A DNA stretch of 64,000 nucleotides from Ectothiorhodospira marina (GCF_900109495.1 NZ_FOAA01000010.1:1-64000), one strand, 5' to 3'. Numbered from the stretch's first letter, positions 49,271 to 59,189 are shown. Notes: generated from the letters alone by a model not told the origin. Numbers and translations are program-made.

Positions 49271-51361
49271 TCAGGTCTCTTCCCGTCCCACGGTGGCCAC
49301 CACCCGGATCTGCTTGTTATCCGGTATCTCGGTGTAGGCCAGTACATTCAGCCCCCGTACAGCACTGCGTAACCAGCGGGCCATCCAGGGCCGGATGTCG
49401 GGCGAGACCACCAGGACGGAGGGTTCTCCGGACATTTCCTGGCGCTTGGAGGCCTCGGCGATGGAGCGTTGCAGGCGTTCAGCCAGCCCCGGCTCGATGC
49501 CCAACCCCGCTCCCGAGGCCCCTTGCGAAGACTTCTGCAAAATCTGTTCCAACGAAGGATCAATGGCCAGCAAAGGCAACTCCGAGGCCGTTCCGATGAT
49601 GTTCTGCACGATGGAACGGGACAGCGACACCCGCACGGCCGCCGTCAGAACGTCGGGATCCTGACTGCGCGGACCATGCTCCGCCAAGGTTTCGGCGATC
49701 GTGCGCATGTCACGAATGGGGATCTGTTCCGCCAACAGGTTCTGCATGACCTTGAGCACCACGCCCAGGTTCAGGGTCTTGGGCACCAGGTTCTCCACCA
49801 GCTTGGGCGAATGCTTGCCCAGGGTATCCAGGAGGTGCTGCACCTCCTCATGACCCAGCAACTCATGTGCATGATCCCTGAGGATCTGTGACAGATGGGT
49901 CGCCACCACCGTCCCGGCATCCACCACGGTGTAGCCCAGTCCCTGGGCCTCTTCCCGCTGCGCGGGATCGATCCACAGGGCATCCAGACCGAAGGTGGGA
50001 TCCTTGGTGGGTGTGCCTTTCACCTCGCCGAAGACCTGCCCGGGATTGATCGCCATCTCCCGGTCAGTGAAGACTTCGCCCTCCCCCACCGTCACCCCCA
50101 TCAGGGTGATGCGATAGTGATTGGGACCCAGATCCAGATTGTCACGGATGTGCACCGGCTGAATGAGAAAGCCCAGTTCCTGGGATAGCTTGCGACGCAC
50201 GCCCTTGATACGCCCCATGAGCTGCCCTCCCTGGGAGCGATCGACCAGGGGGATCAGGCGATAGCCCACCTCCAGCCCGACCAGATCCACGGGAGGGACA
50301 TCGTCCCAGGTGAGTTCCTTCATCTCCGGGCTCGGCGGCGGTGCTTCGGTTTCCAGTTCGTCGGCCTGGGCCAACTCCAGCGCCTTGCGTCGCTGCATCA
50401 TGAAGTACCCACTCGTCGCCATCAGCAGGGCCAGACTCAGGAAGACCATATTGGGCATGCCGGGCACCATGCCCAAAGCCCCCACAATGCCCGCTGCCAC
50501 ATACAGCGCCCGTGGTGCGCCAAACAACTGGCTGAGCACCTGCTGGCCCATATCCTGGGCGGTCGATACGCGTGTAACGATGATTGCCGTGGCCGAGGAC
50601 AACAACAGCGATGGGATCTGCGCCACGAGACCATCACCGATGGTCAGCAGGATATAGTTGGTGGCGGCATCCCCCACGCTCATGCCCTGCTGCAGGGTGC
50701 CAATGACCAGTCCACCAATGATATTGATAAACAGGATCAGGATGCCGGCAATGGCATCACCGCGCACAAACTTGCTGGCACCATCCATGGAACCATAGAA
50801 ATCCGCCTCCTGAGACACCTCTTCGCGTCGGCGGCGGGCCTCATCCTGGGAGATGAGCCCGGAATTGAGATCGGCATCGATGGCCATCTGTTTGCCAGGC
50901 ATGGCATCCAGTGTGAAACGGGCACTCACCTCCGAGACGCGCCCCGCGCCCTTGGTCACCACCACAAAGTTGATGATCACCAGGATGGCGAAGACCACCA
51001 GGCCAACGGCGTAGTTGCCGCCCACCACGAAGTCACCAAAGGCCCCGATGACATTGCCCGCCGCATCGGTGCCGGTATGGCCCTCCAGCAGGATCACCCG
51101 GGTCGAGGCCACGTTCAGGGCCAGACGCAGCAGGGTGGCCAACAGCAGCACCGTGGGGAAAACGGCAAACTCCAGCGGCCTTGGCGTGTAAACGGCCACC
51201 ATGATCACCACCAATGACAGGGCGATATTGAACGTGAACAGCAGATCCAGCGCCAACGGCGGCAGCGGGATCACCATCATCGTCAGCAGCGCCATCAGCA
51301 GCATCGGCGCGCCCAGGCCCGACTGCCGGATACTGCGCAGGGCTTCCATCAGGGCACTCAT
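49271..51361 (-). CDS. flhA: Flagellar type III export protein FlhA
   Basis: A 696-residue protein with eight N-terminal membrane spans, the conserved FHIPEP-family cytoplasmic loop (GAGRVSEVSARFTLDAMPGKQMAIDADLNSG), and a cytoplasmic ring domain. It starts immediately after flhB. Together with FlhB/FliP/FliQ/FliR it forms the proton-motive-force-driven export gate. Confidence 0.96.
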   Translation of the reverse strand: MSALMEALRSIRQSGLGAPMLLMALLTMMVIPLPPLALDLLFTFNIALSLVVIMVAVYTPRPLEFAVFPTVLLLATLLRLALNVASTRVILLEGHTGTDAAGNVIGAFGDFVVGGNYAVGLVVFAILVIINFVVVTKGAGRVSEVSARFTLDAMPGKQMAIDADLNSGLISQDEARRRREEVSQEADFYGSMDGASKFVRGDAIAGILILFINIIGGLVIGTLQQGMSVGDAATNYILLTIGDGLVAQIPSLLLSSATAIIVTRVSTAQDMGQQVLSQLFGAPRALYVAAGIVGALGMVPGMPNMVFLSLALLMATSGYFMMQRRKALELAQADELETEAPPPSPEMKELTWDDVPPVDLVGLEVGYRLIPLVDRSQGGQLMGRIKGVRRKLSQELGFLIQPVHIRDNLDLGPNHYRITLMGVTVGEGEVFTDREMAINPGQVFGEVKGTPTKDPTFGLDALWIDPAQREEAQGLGYTVVDAGTVVATHLSQILRDHAHELLGHEEVQHLLDTLGKHSPKLVENLVPKTLNLGVVLKVMQNLLAEQIPIRDMRTIAETLAEHGPRSQDPDVLTAAVRVSLSRSIVQNIIGTASELPLLAIDPSLEQILQKSSQGASGAGLGIEPGLAERLQRSIAEASKRQEMSGEPSVLVVSPDIRPWMARWLRSAVRGLNVLAYTEIPDNKQIRVVATVGREET

Positions 51362-52519
51362 TTACTGTTCCTCCCCACGTGTGGGATCGCGCTTGAGAAA
51401 TTCACTGGGCACCGGCAGATCATCGGGCGGCGGCGGCTCTTCAGCTCCCTGGCGGTGGGCATGACGCAGTTGATAGACATAGGCCAGAACCTGCGCCACG
51501 GCCACATAAAGTCCCGCCGGGATCTCCTGATCCAGACGCGTGCTAAAAAATAGCGCTCGTGCCAGCGGAGGCGCGGAGAACAGGGGCACCCGATGCACCC
51601 GCGCCGTCTGACGGATCTCGGCAGCCACTTCGTCCACGCCCCTGGCCACCACCCTGGGCGCGCCCATTTTTGACTGGTCATACTTCAGTGCCACCGCATA
51701 GTGGGTGGGGTTGGTCACCACCACATCCGCCTTGGGCACCTCCCCCATCATGCGCCGCTGGGAGATTTCCTGCTGTGTCTGGCGGATCTTGCTCTTCACC
51801 TCCGGCTTGCCTTCCGTCTCCTTGAACTCGTCCTTGACCTCCTGCTTGGTCATGCGCAATTGCCGCTGGTGATTCCAGATCTGAAACGGCACATCAATGA
51901 TCGTCACCAGGATCATCGAGACACTCAAGACCACAAAGGTCCAGGCAATCAGATAACCGGCATGGACCACCCCTGGCACCATGTCTTGGGCGCCCAGGCC
52001 GACGATGCGTCCGGAGAGGGTCCACAACAGCAAGGAGGCCACGGCAGAGATCAGCGAAAACTTCGCCAGAGTCTTGCCCAGCTCCATGGCGCCCTGGGGG
52101 CCAAAGATCCGTTTGATACCCTTGATGGGGCTCAGTTTATCCGGCTTGGGCGCCATGCCCTGGGGCCGGAAACGCCCACCTCCCATCACCACCGGCCCGA
52201 CGATGGCCGCCACCACCAGGATAACCATCATGGGTGCCAGCACCAGCAGGGCTTCGGCAATGCGGTGCTCAAGGGCTGTCAACATGAAGGCGGGATCAAA
52301 GATGCGCGCCCGATCCACCATGAAGCTGCGTCGGATCAGTTCCTGAATCCGATTGAGCATGTCGCCACCGAGCATCAGCAGCGTCCCCGAACCCGCCAGC
52401 AACACCAAGGTGGTGTTGAGTTCCTTGGAACTGGCCACCTGCCCCTTATCCTGGGCATCACGCAGACGTTTGGGGGTGGGTTCTTCGGTTTTCTCCTGAG
52501 AAGTCTCGTTTTCAGCCAT
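51362..52519 (-). CDS. flhB: Flagellar export switch protein FlhB
   Basis: A 385-residue protein. Four membrane spans precede a cytoplasmic domain with the autocleavage motif VVVTNPTHYAVALKYDQ (N270-P271-T-H). The C-terminus (DEVAAEIRQTARVHRVPLFSAPPLARALFFSTRLDQEIPAGLYVAVAQVLAYVYQL) matches the free-standing protein at 36533-36898. It governs the switch from hook to filament substrates. Confidence 0.96.
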   Translation of the reverse strand: MAENETSQEKTEEPTPKRLRDAQDKGQVASSKELNTTLVLLAGSGTLLMLGGDMLNRIQELIRRSFMVDRARIFDPAFMLTALEHRIAEALLVLAPMMVILVVAAIVGPVVMGGGRFRPQGMAPKPDKLSPIKGIKRIFGPQGAMELGKTLAKFSLISAVASLLLWTLSGRIVGLGAQDMVPGVVHAGYLIAWTFVVLSVSMILVTIIDVPFQIWNHQRQLRMTKQEVKDEFKETEGKPEVKSKIRQTQQEISQRRMMGEVPKADVVVTNPTHYAVALKYDQSKMGAPRVVARGVDEVAAEIRQTARVHRVPLFSAPPLARALFFSTRLDQEIPAGLYVAVAQVLAYVYQLRHAHRQGAEEPPPPDDLPVPSEFLKRDPTRGEEQ

Positions 52520-52522
52520 GAG

Positions 52523-53299
52523 CTAACTCCCCAGCATCCGTGTGATCACAGTGAATGCCGCCATGGCCAGATCCTCGATTCGAGGGATGAGCGCGGGCAA
52601 CGTGAACATGATGAGAATGAACCCCAACAGGATCATCATGGGGAATCCCACCGCAAAGATGTTCAACTGCGGCGAGGCACGGGTAATCACTCCCATGGAT
52701 AAATTGACCATGAGCATGGCGGACACAATGGGCAGGCCCACCAGCAGGGCCCCCACATACATGGTCGAGCCGAACTGCACCACGGTCCACATATCCACCC
52801 GGTTCAGGCCGTCCACCGCCACCGGCATCAACTCAAAGCTCCGCACGATCATCTCCAGCATCACCAGATGACCATTCATCGCCAGAAAGATCAAAGTGCC
52901 CATGATCACGAAGAACTGCGACACCACCGGTACCTGAACGCCCATTGCCGGATCCACCATGGAGGCATAACCCAGCCCCATGGACAGGGCGATGGATTCA
53001 CCTGCCATGGTCAGGGCACTCAATACCATCTGCATGATGAAACCCATGGTGACGCCAATCAGCACCTGTTGGGCGGTGACCACCAGCCCCTCCAGACTGA
53101 ACGGCGACACGGAAGGTGGTTCGGGCAGCAGGGGGGCCACCATCAGCGCCAACACCAGGGCCAGCACGATACGAATCCGGACCGGGACCGTGCCTGCACC
53201 AAAGATGGGGGCCGCCAGCAACATGGCGCTGATGCGCACGAAAGGCCATACGAAAGCGGCGACCAGGGCAATGAGTTCGGTTTCGGTGAAACTGAACAT
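52523..53299 (-). CDS. fliR: Flagellar export gate protein FliR
   Basis: A 258-residue integral membrane protein with about six spans. LVAAFVWPFVRISAMLLAAPIFG at the start and the MDPAMGVQVPVVSQFFVIMGTLIFLAMNGHLVMLEMIVRSFELMPV region are typical of FliR. It is between fliQ and flhB with short gaps. Confidence 0.95.
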   Translation of the reverse strand: MFSFTETELIALVAAFVWPFVRISAMLLAAPIFGAGTVPVRIRIVLALVLALMVAPLLPEPPSVSPFSLEGLVVTAQQVLIGVTMGFIMQMVLSALTMAGESIALSMGLGYASMVDPAMGVQVPVVSQFFVIMGTLIFLAMNGHLVMLEMIVRSFELMPVAVDGLNRVDMWTVVQFGSTMYVGALLVGLPIVSAMLMVNLSMGVITRASPQLNIFAVGFPMMILLGFILIMFTLPALIPRIEDLAMAAFTVITRMLGS

Positions 53300-53310
53300 G
53301 GGGCCGCCAC

Positions 53311-53580
53311 CTATCCGATCAGGCCGGGGATGGCGTCGTAGAGGCGGGTCACGTAATTGACCAGAAGATCCAGCATCCAGCTTCCAAAGACGATCAAGGC
53401 GGCGAACATGCCCAATAGCTTGGGAATGAACGACAGGGTCATCTCCTGGATGGAGGTGGCAGCCTGGATCATGCCGATGAACAACCCGATACCCAGCCCG
53501 GCAAGAAGTACCGGGGCAGAGAGCATGATGATGGTCATAATGGCTTCCTGGCCCACTTCAACGACGGTTTCGGGGGTCAT
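53311..53580 (-). CDS. fliQ: Flagellar export gate protein FliQ
   Basis: An 89-residue protein with two membrane spans: IMTIIMLSAPVLLAGLGIGLFIGMIQAATSIQEMTLSFIPK, then MFAALIVFGSWMLDLLVNYVTRLY. This is the exact FliQ layout, and it lies between fliP and fliR. Confidence 0.95.
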   Translation of the reverse strand: MTPETVVEVGQEAIMTIIMLSAPVLLAGLGIGLFIGMIQAATSIQEMTLSFIPKLLGMFAALIVFGSWMLDLLVNYVTRLYDAIPGLIG

Positions 53581-53592
53581 ATCGGCCTCCTC

Positions 53593-54345
53593 TCAGGCAA
53601 AAAAACTGGTCGCCAGGGTGCCCATGATCAGGGCCCAACCGTCCACCAGCACGAACAGCATGATCTTGAAGGGCAACGAGATGATCAGTGGCGAGAGCAT
53701 CATCATCCCCATGGACATCAGCACGCTGGCCACCACCAGGTCTATGATCAGGAACGGAATCAGGATCAGGAAGCCGATCTGGAAGGCGGTCTTGAGTTCA
53801 CTGGTGACGAATGAGGGCACCAGCACCGAGAACGGTACATCCTCGGGTGTCTCGAAACTCTCATACCCGCCTATCCGGGCAAACATGGCGATATCCGTTT
53901 CCCGGGTCTGCTCCAGCATGAAGTCCCGCATGGGCCCCCAGGCCCGCTGCACCAGCTCTTCCTGAGAGATTTCTTCTGCCACGAAGGGCTGGATGGCCTC
54001 CTCATTCACGGCCTGAAAGACCGGCGCCATGATGAAGAAGGTGAGAAACAGCGCCAGACCGATGAGGATCTGGTTGGAAGGCGTCTGGGTGGTACCGATG
54101 CCCTGACGCAGAATACCCAGCACGATGATGATGCGCGTGAAGGACGTCAGCATGATGAGCGCCGCCGGCAGCAGGCTCATCAAGGTCATCAGGATCAGGA
54201 TCTGCAGGGTGACCGAATAGGTCTCACCACCATTGGCGTCAGGCTCCACGGTCAGGATGTCGAATCCTGCCTGGGCCAGGGCCGTATCCAGGGGCAACAG
54301 GGCCAGTAGTGGCAACCACAGGGCCCACCCGACACGGGGTTTCAT
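53593..54345 (-). CDS. fliP: Flagellar export gate protein FliP
   Basis: A 250-residue protein with an N-terminal signal peptide. LLPAALIMLTSFTRIIIVLGILRQGIGTTQTPSNQILIGLALFLTFFIMAPVF and DLVVASVLMSMGMMMLSPLIISLPFKIMLFVLVDGW are the FliP signatures. It overlaps fliO by 4 bp. Confidence 0.96.
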   Translation of the reverse strand: MKPRVGWALWLPLLALLPLDTALAQAGFDILTVEPDANGGETYSVTLQILILMTLMSLLPAALIMLTSFTRIIIVLGILRQGIGTTQTPSNQILIGLALFLTFFIMAPVFQAVNEEAIQPFVAEEISQEELVQRAWGPMRDFMLEQTRETDIAMFARIGGYESFETPEDVPFSVLVPSFVTSELKTAFQIGFLILIPFLIIDLVVASVLMSMGMMMLSPLIISLPFKIMLFVLVDGWALIMGTLATSFFA

Positions 54346-54791
54346 GACGACGTCCCCTGACCGCTCATGGCGGTCCGCAAACGCTGGGCGAAAGAGGGAT
54401 CGGCGCCCTTGGCCGCCGCGGGGTTCACCTCAATGGGCCGCTCCAGCACGTGCAGCGTCTGCACGCGGCCCGGGGCCACCCCCACCACCATCTGCACATC
54501 ACCAACCTGCACCAGCACCATGCGCTCCCGGGAACCCAGCGAGACACTACCAAGCACACGGAATTCACTGGAGAGTCCACCGGACAAACCATGAATGCGG
54601 CGCAGCACAAAGCCCAGCGCCACAATGGCCACCACCACCACCATCAGGCCCAGCACCAATTGCAGTAAATACGCGCCACCGTCGCCGGTCATACCCAGAC
54701 CCGGCGCGCCACGGGGAGCCTCCTCGGCCGCCAGCAGCCAAGGCAGACACAGCAGCCCCAGGGCCATCACGATTTGTGTTGCAGTGCGCAT
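54342..54791 (-). CDS. fliO: Flagellar biosynthesis protein FliO
   Basis: A 149-residue protein. ATG 54791 is favoured by GTGAGG about 6 bp upstream (a GTG four codons earlier is less likely). Features are a signal peptide, a single membrane span (LLQLVLGLMVVVVAIVALGFVLRRI) and the FliO domain (LGSVSLGSRERMVLVQVGDVQMVVGVAPGRVQTLHVL). It helps FliP assemble. Confidence 0.9.
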   Translation of the reverse strand: MRTATQIVMALGLLCLPWLLAAEEAPRGAPGLGMTGDGGAYLLQLVLGLMVVVVAIVALGFVLRRIHGLSGGLSSEFRVLGSVSLGSRERMVLVQVGDVQMVVGVAPGRVQTLHVLERPIEVNPAAAKGADPSFAQRLRTAMSGQGTSS

Positions 54792-54799
54792 GGTGAACC

Positions 54800-55387
54800 T
54801 CACTTGAGCTTTCTCACCCGTTCCGCCGGGCTGATGACATCAGTGAGCCGAATGCCGAATTTCTCGTTGACCACCACCACTTCGCCATGGGCCACCAATG
54901 TGCCGTTGACCATGACATCCAGGGGTTCACCGGCCAGGCGGTCCAGTTCCACCACCGACCCCTGGTTCAATTGCAAGAGGTTACGGATGGGTATCTTGGT
55001 GCGGCCGATCTCCATGGAGATGGTGACCGGCACGTCCAGGATCACGTCCAGATTCAGGTCCGGATCCCCTTTGCCTTTCTTGGATTCATCCATGAGATCC
55101 TCAAACTCCGCCCGGGAGACCTTCTTGGCCCCCATGGCCGCCGAGCTCTCACCTGCATGTTCGAAATCATCCTTTTTGGCCGCCTTGGCATCAGCTTTCT
55201 GTTCCTCGGCGTCCTTCATGGAGGCTTCCTGTTCAGCCAGGAGCTGATCCAGATCATCCTGCGCATTCTGGTCGTCTTCCTTGCCCTCAGGCTGCTCCTT
55301 GCTCTCGGCTTCGGCCTGCTCCGCCAGAGCGGCAGCCCAGGGATCCTCGGCATCAGCCGCGTTGTCCTGATCGTTCTTTTCACTCAT
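54800..55387 (-). CDS. fliN: Flagellar motor switch protein FliN
   Basis: A 195-residue protein, longer than the 137-residue E. coli FliN. An acidic, Glu/Asp/Gln/Lys-rich N-terminal extension (about 1-105) precedes the SpoA domain (LNLDVILDVPVTISMEIGRTKIPIRNLLQLNQGSVVELDRLAGEPLDVMVNGTLVAHGEVVVVNEKFGIRLTDVIS). It forms the bottom of the C ring with FliM. The acidic extension fits a salt-adapted proteome but is otherwise unexplained. Confidence 0.95.
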   Translation of the reverse strand: MSEKNDQDNAADAEDPWAAALAEQAEAESKEQPEGKEDDQNAQDDLDQLLAEQEASMKDAEEQKADAKAAKKDDFEHAGESSAAMGAKKVSRAEFEDLMDESKKGKGDPDLNLDVILDVPVTISMEIGRTKIPIRNLLQLNQGSVVELDRLAGEPLDVMVNGTLVAHGEVVVVNEKFGIRLTDVISPAERVRKLK

Positions 55388-55403
55388 GGTAGCCTCCTGA
55401 TAA

Positions 55404-56384
55404 TCAGTTAGAGAGCTTCACTTGCCCTGCAATCTTCAAGGCGTTCAGTCCATTGGAGACGCCAAACTCTCCCCGCAGGACCGGCACGTCCTCTGCCCGG
55501 AGAATGATGTTTTCAGGCATCTCGATGGGAATGACGTCACCGGGCTTGAGGTTGATCATCTCCGCCACGGTCAACTCGGCCTCTGCCAGGGTCGCGCTGA
55601 TCTCCACCTCGATCATTTTCAATTCTTCCCGAAGAGCCTTGGGCCAGCGATCATCCACATCGGCGCGGTCACTTTGCAGGCCGGTATCCAGCTGATCCCG
55701 GATCGGCTCGATCATTGCGTAGGGCATGGTGATGTGGAACTCCCCACCACCGCCATCCAGTTCCACCTGAAAGGAACAGACCACGACCACTTCGGTGGGA
55801 CTGACGATATTGGCGAACTGCGGATTGACTTCCGAGCGGCTGTATTCGAATTCCAGATCCATCACCGGGGCCCAGGCCTGCTGGTAATCCTTGAAAGCCT
55901 GCTCGAGCAGCATGCGGATCACTCTCAGTTCCGTGGGCGTGAACTCCCGGCCTTCGATCTTGGCGGGGTAACGTCCATCCCCACCAAAAAAATTGTCCAC
56001 CAGGATGAAGACCAGCTTGGGATCAATCACGAACAGGGCTGTCCCTCTCAAGGGTTTGACACGAACCATGTTCAGGCTGGTGGGCAGATACAGTGAGTGG
56101 ACATACTCACCGAACTTCATCATCTTCAATCCGAGCACCGAAATCTCGGCGGACCGGCGCAGCAGCTCAAACACACCGATACGCATATACCGGGCGAAGC
56201 GTTCGTTGATCATGTCCAGGGTCGGCATCCGCCCCCTTACGATGCGGTCCTGGGTGGTCAGATCATAACCACGCGCCACCCCATCATGGGCCAAGAAATC
56301 CTCCTCGGTTTCCACCGCCCCGCTATCGACCCCGTGCAAGAGGGCATCAATCTCGTCCTGGGAAAGAACATCATTGGTCGGCAT
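55404..56384 (-). CDS. fliM: Flagellar motor switch protein FliM
   Basis: A 326-residue protein. The N-terminal CheY-P-binding motif is VLSQDEIDALLHG; then come the middle domain with GTALFVIDPKLVFILVDNFFGGDGRYPAKIEGREFTPTELRVI and a C-terminal SpoA domain. It lies between fliL and fliN, and CheY-P binding here reverses rotation. Confidence 0.96.
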   Translation of the reverse strand: MPTNDVLSQDEIDALLHGVDSGAVETEEDFLAHDGVARGYDLTTQDRIVRGRMPTLDMINERFARYMRIGVFELLRRSAEISVLGLKMMKFGEYVHSLYLPTSLNMVRVKPLRGTALFVIDPKLVFILVDNFFGGDGRYPAKIEGREFTPTELRVIRMLLEQAFKDYQQAWAPVMDLEFEYSRSEVNPQFANIVSPTEVVVVCSFQVELDGGGGEFHITMPYAMIEPIRDQLDTGLQSDRADVDDRWPKALREELKMIEVEISATLAEAELTVAEMINLKPGDVIPIEMPENIILRAEDVPVLRGEFGVSNGLNALKIAGQVKLSN

Positions 56385-56393
56385 GGCCCAGCC

Positions 56394-56909
56394 TCACTGC
56401 ATCACCAGGTTATTGAAATAGATCGCTTCCACGTTCGCGGGCGCACCGCGCTGCTCAAGTACGCTGCGAATTTCCTCCAGCACTTCCTGGCGTAAAATCT
56501 CCTTGCCTTCCGCGGTGACCAATTGGTCATACGTCTTCTGGCTCAGCAACAACATCAGGTTGTTGCGTATCACCGGCATGTGCCTTTCCACTGCCTGAAA
56601 GACGTCTTCATTGCGCGCCATCACCACAATGCCCACCTGGGCAAACCGGATACGCTCCGAACCCGAGAAATTCACCACCAGGGGTGGATCCAGCGGCAGG
56701 TATTGGGCTTCGGGAATCACGGTCTCTTCCTCCGCGGCGTTCGACCCGGGCATGACCAGGAAATACCAAGCGGCAGCCCCTCCCACGCCTGCGGCCACCA
56801 CAAAGGTCAACAACACAATCAGGATCAGTTTCAAGGTGCCCCCCTTGCCACCGCCTTTGCCGGCATTGGGATTCAGGTCGAGCTTGCTTTTTTCAGGTTT
56901 CTTGGCCAT
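56394..56909 (-). CDS. fliL: Flagellar basal body-associated protein FliL
   Basis: A 171-residue protein. ATG 56909 has GGGAG about 9 bp upstream. A Lys/Gly-rich N-terminus and one membrane span (LILIVLLTFVVAAGVGGAAAWYFLVM) precede the periplasmic FliL domain (YLPLDPPLVVNFSGSERIRFAQVGIVVMARNEDVFQAVERHMPVIRNNLMLLLS). It surrounds stators and raises torque. It is the first gene of the fliLMNOPQR-flhBA unit behind the sigma-54 site. Confidence 0.95.
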   Translation of the reverse strand: MAKKPEKSKLDLNPNAGKGGGKGGTLKLILIVLLTFVVAAGVGGAAAWYFLVMPGSNAAEEETVIPEAQYLPLDPPLVVNFSGSERIRFAQVGIVVMARNEDVFQAVERHMPVIRNNLMLLLSQKTYDQLVTAEGKEILRQEVLEEIRSVLEQRGAPANVEAIYFNNLVMQ

Positions 56910-56936
56910 CGAATGGTCTCCCTCTTCTGGAGTTGA

Positions 56937-56952
56937 TGCAAGGCATATGCCA
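56937..56952 (-). promoter_or_regulatory. Sigma-54 (RpoN) promoter of the fliL operon
   Basis: On the minus strand the sequence TGGCATATGCCTTGCA (56952-56937) matches the consensus TGGCAYRNNNNTTGCW at every defined base (-24 GG, -12 GC). Transcription should start near 56925, about 16 nt before the fliL ATG with its GGGAG. RpoN plus a FleQ-like activator is the expected class II flagellar control; no activator gene is in the window. Confidence 0.8.
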
Positions 56953-57048
56953 TGCAGGAAGCCCCCAAAAATCAACTCTCAATCAATACGTTAAAATAAA
57001 CCCGCCAAACGCTGCGCCAGAATTTTGACAGATATCGCAAACGCAAAG

Positions 57049-57080
57049 ACGCCCCCTGCTCCTGGAGAAGCAGGGGGCGT
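57049..57080 (-). terminator. Hairpin terminating the chemoreceptor gene
   Basis: ACGCCCCCTGC (57049-57059), 10-base loop, then GCAGGGGGCGT (57070-57080), a perfect 11-bp stem about 95 bp beyond the chemoreceptor stop. The following minus-strand bases are moderately T-rich (TCTTTGCGTTTGCG). It separates this gene from the fliL promoter. Confidence 0.6.
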
Positions 57081-57174
57081 GTCAAACCTGGGGGAGTCTA
57101 ACGAAGTACCGAACTTTCTGCAGGCATGATGGCGGATGGCCCAGCCTTTGGGCCGATCGTTCAGGCGAGCAGGG

Positions 57175-59085
57175 TCAGATCTTGAATCGGCCCACCGACG
57201 ATTGCAGATCGGCTGCCAAGCGGGCCAGCTCCTCGCTGGCGCGGGCAATCTGGTCCGAGCCGGTTGCCGTCTGCTCGACGGCATGGCTGATATTGTTGAT
57301 ATTGCGGTTGATCTCCTCCGCGACCGCAGACTGTTCCTCTGCAGCGCTGGCGATCTGCGCGTTCATGTCGTTGATGTTACCCACAGACTGGTTGATGGAC
57401 TGCAGGCTCTGGCCTGCCGAAGCCGCCTGCTCAACACTATCCCGCGCCTTGGTACGGCTGGTTGTCATGGTCCGTACGGCCTCATGCGTTCCCGCTTGGA
57501 GACGCTCGATGATGCCACGGATATCGTTGGTGGACTCCTGTGTACGACTGGCCAGCGTGCGCACCTCATCGGCCACCACCGCGAAGCCACGGCCCTGCTC
57601 ACCGGCTCGGGCCGCTTCAATGGCCGCGTTCAGGGCCAACAGATTGGTCTGTTCCGCCACATCGCGAATCACATCCAGCACCTTGCCAATCTCGTCACTT
57701 TGATGAGACACCTGCTCAATCGCCCGCCCCGCGTTCTCCACCTCCTGAGCCAGTGTCTCGATGGCATCAATCGTCCGGGCCACCACCGCATTGCCGGCAT
57801 GTGCCTCCTGATTCGTACCGGTCGCTGCCTGGGCCGCCTCGGAAGCATTGCGAGCAACATCCTGAACCGTGGTGGCCATCTCATTCATCGCTGTAGCCAC
57901 TTGATCCGATTCACTTTGCTGTCGTTTGATCTGCTGGACTGTTGCCTCGGTGGTCGCTGAGAGCTGCTCCGCTGCCGCGGCCACCTGAGTGGCAGCACCG
58001 ACAATCTGCCGCACCAACTGGTGAATCTTGTCTACAAAACCGTTGAAGGACTGGGAAAGTTGTGACAGTTCGTCACGCCCCTGGGCGGGCAGACGCTGCG
58101 TAAGGTCACCATCCCCCTGGGCAATCTCATCCATGCGCTGTGCCGCGAGTCTCAGGGGTACCACAATGCCACGGGCGATGAACCAGGCCGCCAACAGTCC
58201 ACCCAGCATGACCAACGCACCAATACCCAGAACGAGCCCCAGCGCCTGACGGTACTGCGCCACGTAGTCGCTGCGGTCAATCATCACCTCCAACACTCCG
58301 ACAGGCCGGCCCGCAAAATCCACCACCGACCCTGCATAGATGGCGGCGGCTTGCCCCTGATGCTCGATGGTTTGCAAAAGGTTTTCGCCATCCATCACCC
58401 GGTCGAGATGATCCTCACGGAGGCGATCCGGGCCACCGATGGTGCCGGCAAACGTCTCAAAACCCCGTTCACCGCGAATATGCAACGCCGCATGAACACC
58501 GTACTTCTCGGTGAAATCCTGAAAAAACGGCTCTCCAAAGGACAACCCGAACTCCACCACCCCCACCTGTTCACCCTGATGGCGAACCGGAGTGACACCA
58601 CGCACACCCAGGCCAGCGACACCGCGCTCGAGTCCCCTCACCGATCGCCCCTGACGATTGGCCTGAACCACGGTTTCCCGCATATTGCGCAGATCGTCGC
58701 CGTAACGCTCCAGCATGTGCAGACGCAGAAAGGAGGTGGCAGGCGCCGTCAGAAACTGGAACTGGACGGCATCATATTCATCGCGCATGCGCTCAAAGAC
58801 AGGCAGGGTCAGTTCGGTTAATGTCTCGCGCTCACGCTCCGCAAAGGCCCGTTGCACGTTCGGCGAACTGGCCACCACTTCGGCCTGGGCCTGCGCCCGC
58901 AGACTGGTCTCCTCCACGGACGTCTGCAACGCCATGAACAGATCCTCCAGTTGCCGCAGCTGAGCGCGTTCGGTGATCTGGCTGATCGCATTGAGAGCCA
59001 CGGGTATGACCAGTCCCAAGGTAGCCAAAAGGACCAGGGCAATCCCCACCATCAAGCGGATACCGATGCGAACGTTGCTCAACAT
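57175..59085 (-). CDS. Methyl-accepting chemotaxis protein with Cache-like sensor
   Basis: A 636-residue receptor. TM1 is at about 9-31 and TM2 at about 283-308 ([30 protein letters not shown]). Between them lies a periplasmic sensor with [29 protein letters not shown] and [26 protein letters not shown], resembling double-Cache (dCache_3-type) domains. HAMP and the signalling hairpin follow ([40 protein letters not shown]). No CheR pentapeptide ends the chain (it finishes VGRFKI). Ligand unknown. It sits between fliK and fliL with its own terminator. Confidence 0.92.
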   Translation of the reverse strand: MLSNVRIGIRLMVGIALVLLATLGLVIPVALNAISQITERAQLRQLEDLFMALQTSVEETSLRAQAQAEVVASSPNVQRAFAERERETLTELTLPVFERMRDEYDAVQFQFLTAPATSFLRLHMLERYGDDLRNMRETVVQANRQGRSVRGLERGVAGLGVRGVTPVRHQGEQVGVVEFGLSFGEPFFQDFTEKYGVHAALHIRGERGFETFAGTIGGPDRLREDHLDRVMDGENLLQTIEHQGQAAAIYAGSVVDFAGRPVGVLEVMIDRSDYVAQYRQALGLVLGIGALVMLGGLLAAWFIARGIVVPLRLAAQRMDEIAQGDGDLTQRLPAQGRDELSQLSQSFNGFVDKIHQLVRQIVGAATQVAAAAEQLSATTEATVQQIKRQQSESDQVATAMNEMATTVQDVARNASEAAQAATGTNQEAHAGNAVVARTIDAIETLAQEVENAGRAIEQVSHQSDEIGKVLDVIRDVAEQTNLLALNAAIEAARAGEQGRGFAVVADEVRTLASRTQESTNDIRGIIERLQAGTHEAVRTMTTSRTKARDSVEQAASAGQSLQSINQSVGNINDMNAQIASAAEEQSAVAEEINRNINNISHAVEQTATGSDQIARASEELARLAADLQSSVGRFKI

Positions 59086-59189
59086 GTCCTTTCACTCTCC
59101 TTTCGTCTCTGTCCCTGATGGATGACAGGCGTCATTTCCGTTCATGGAACACAGGGCGCATCGGTTCCCGACAGGCACCCAAGCCGGGT

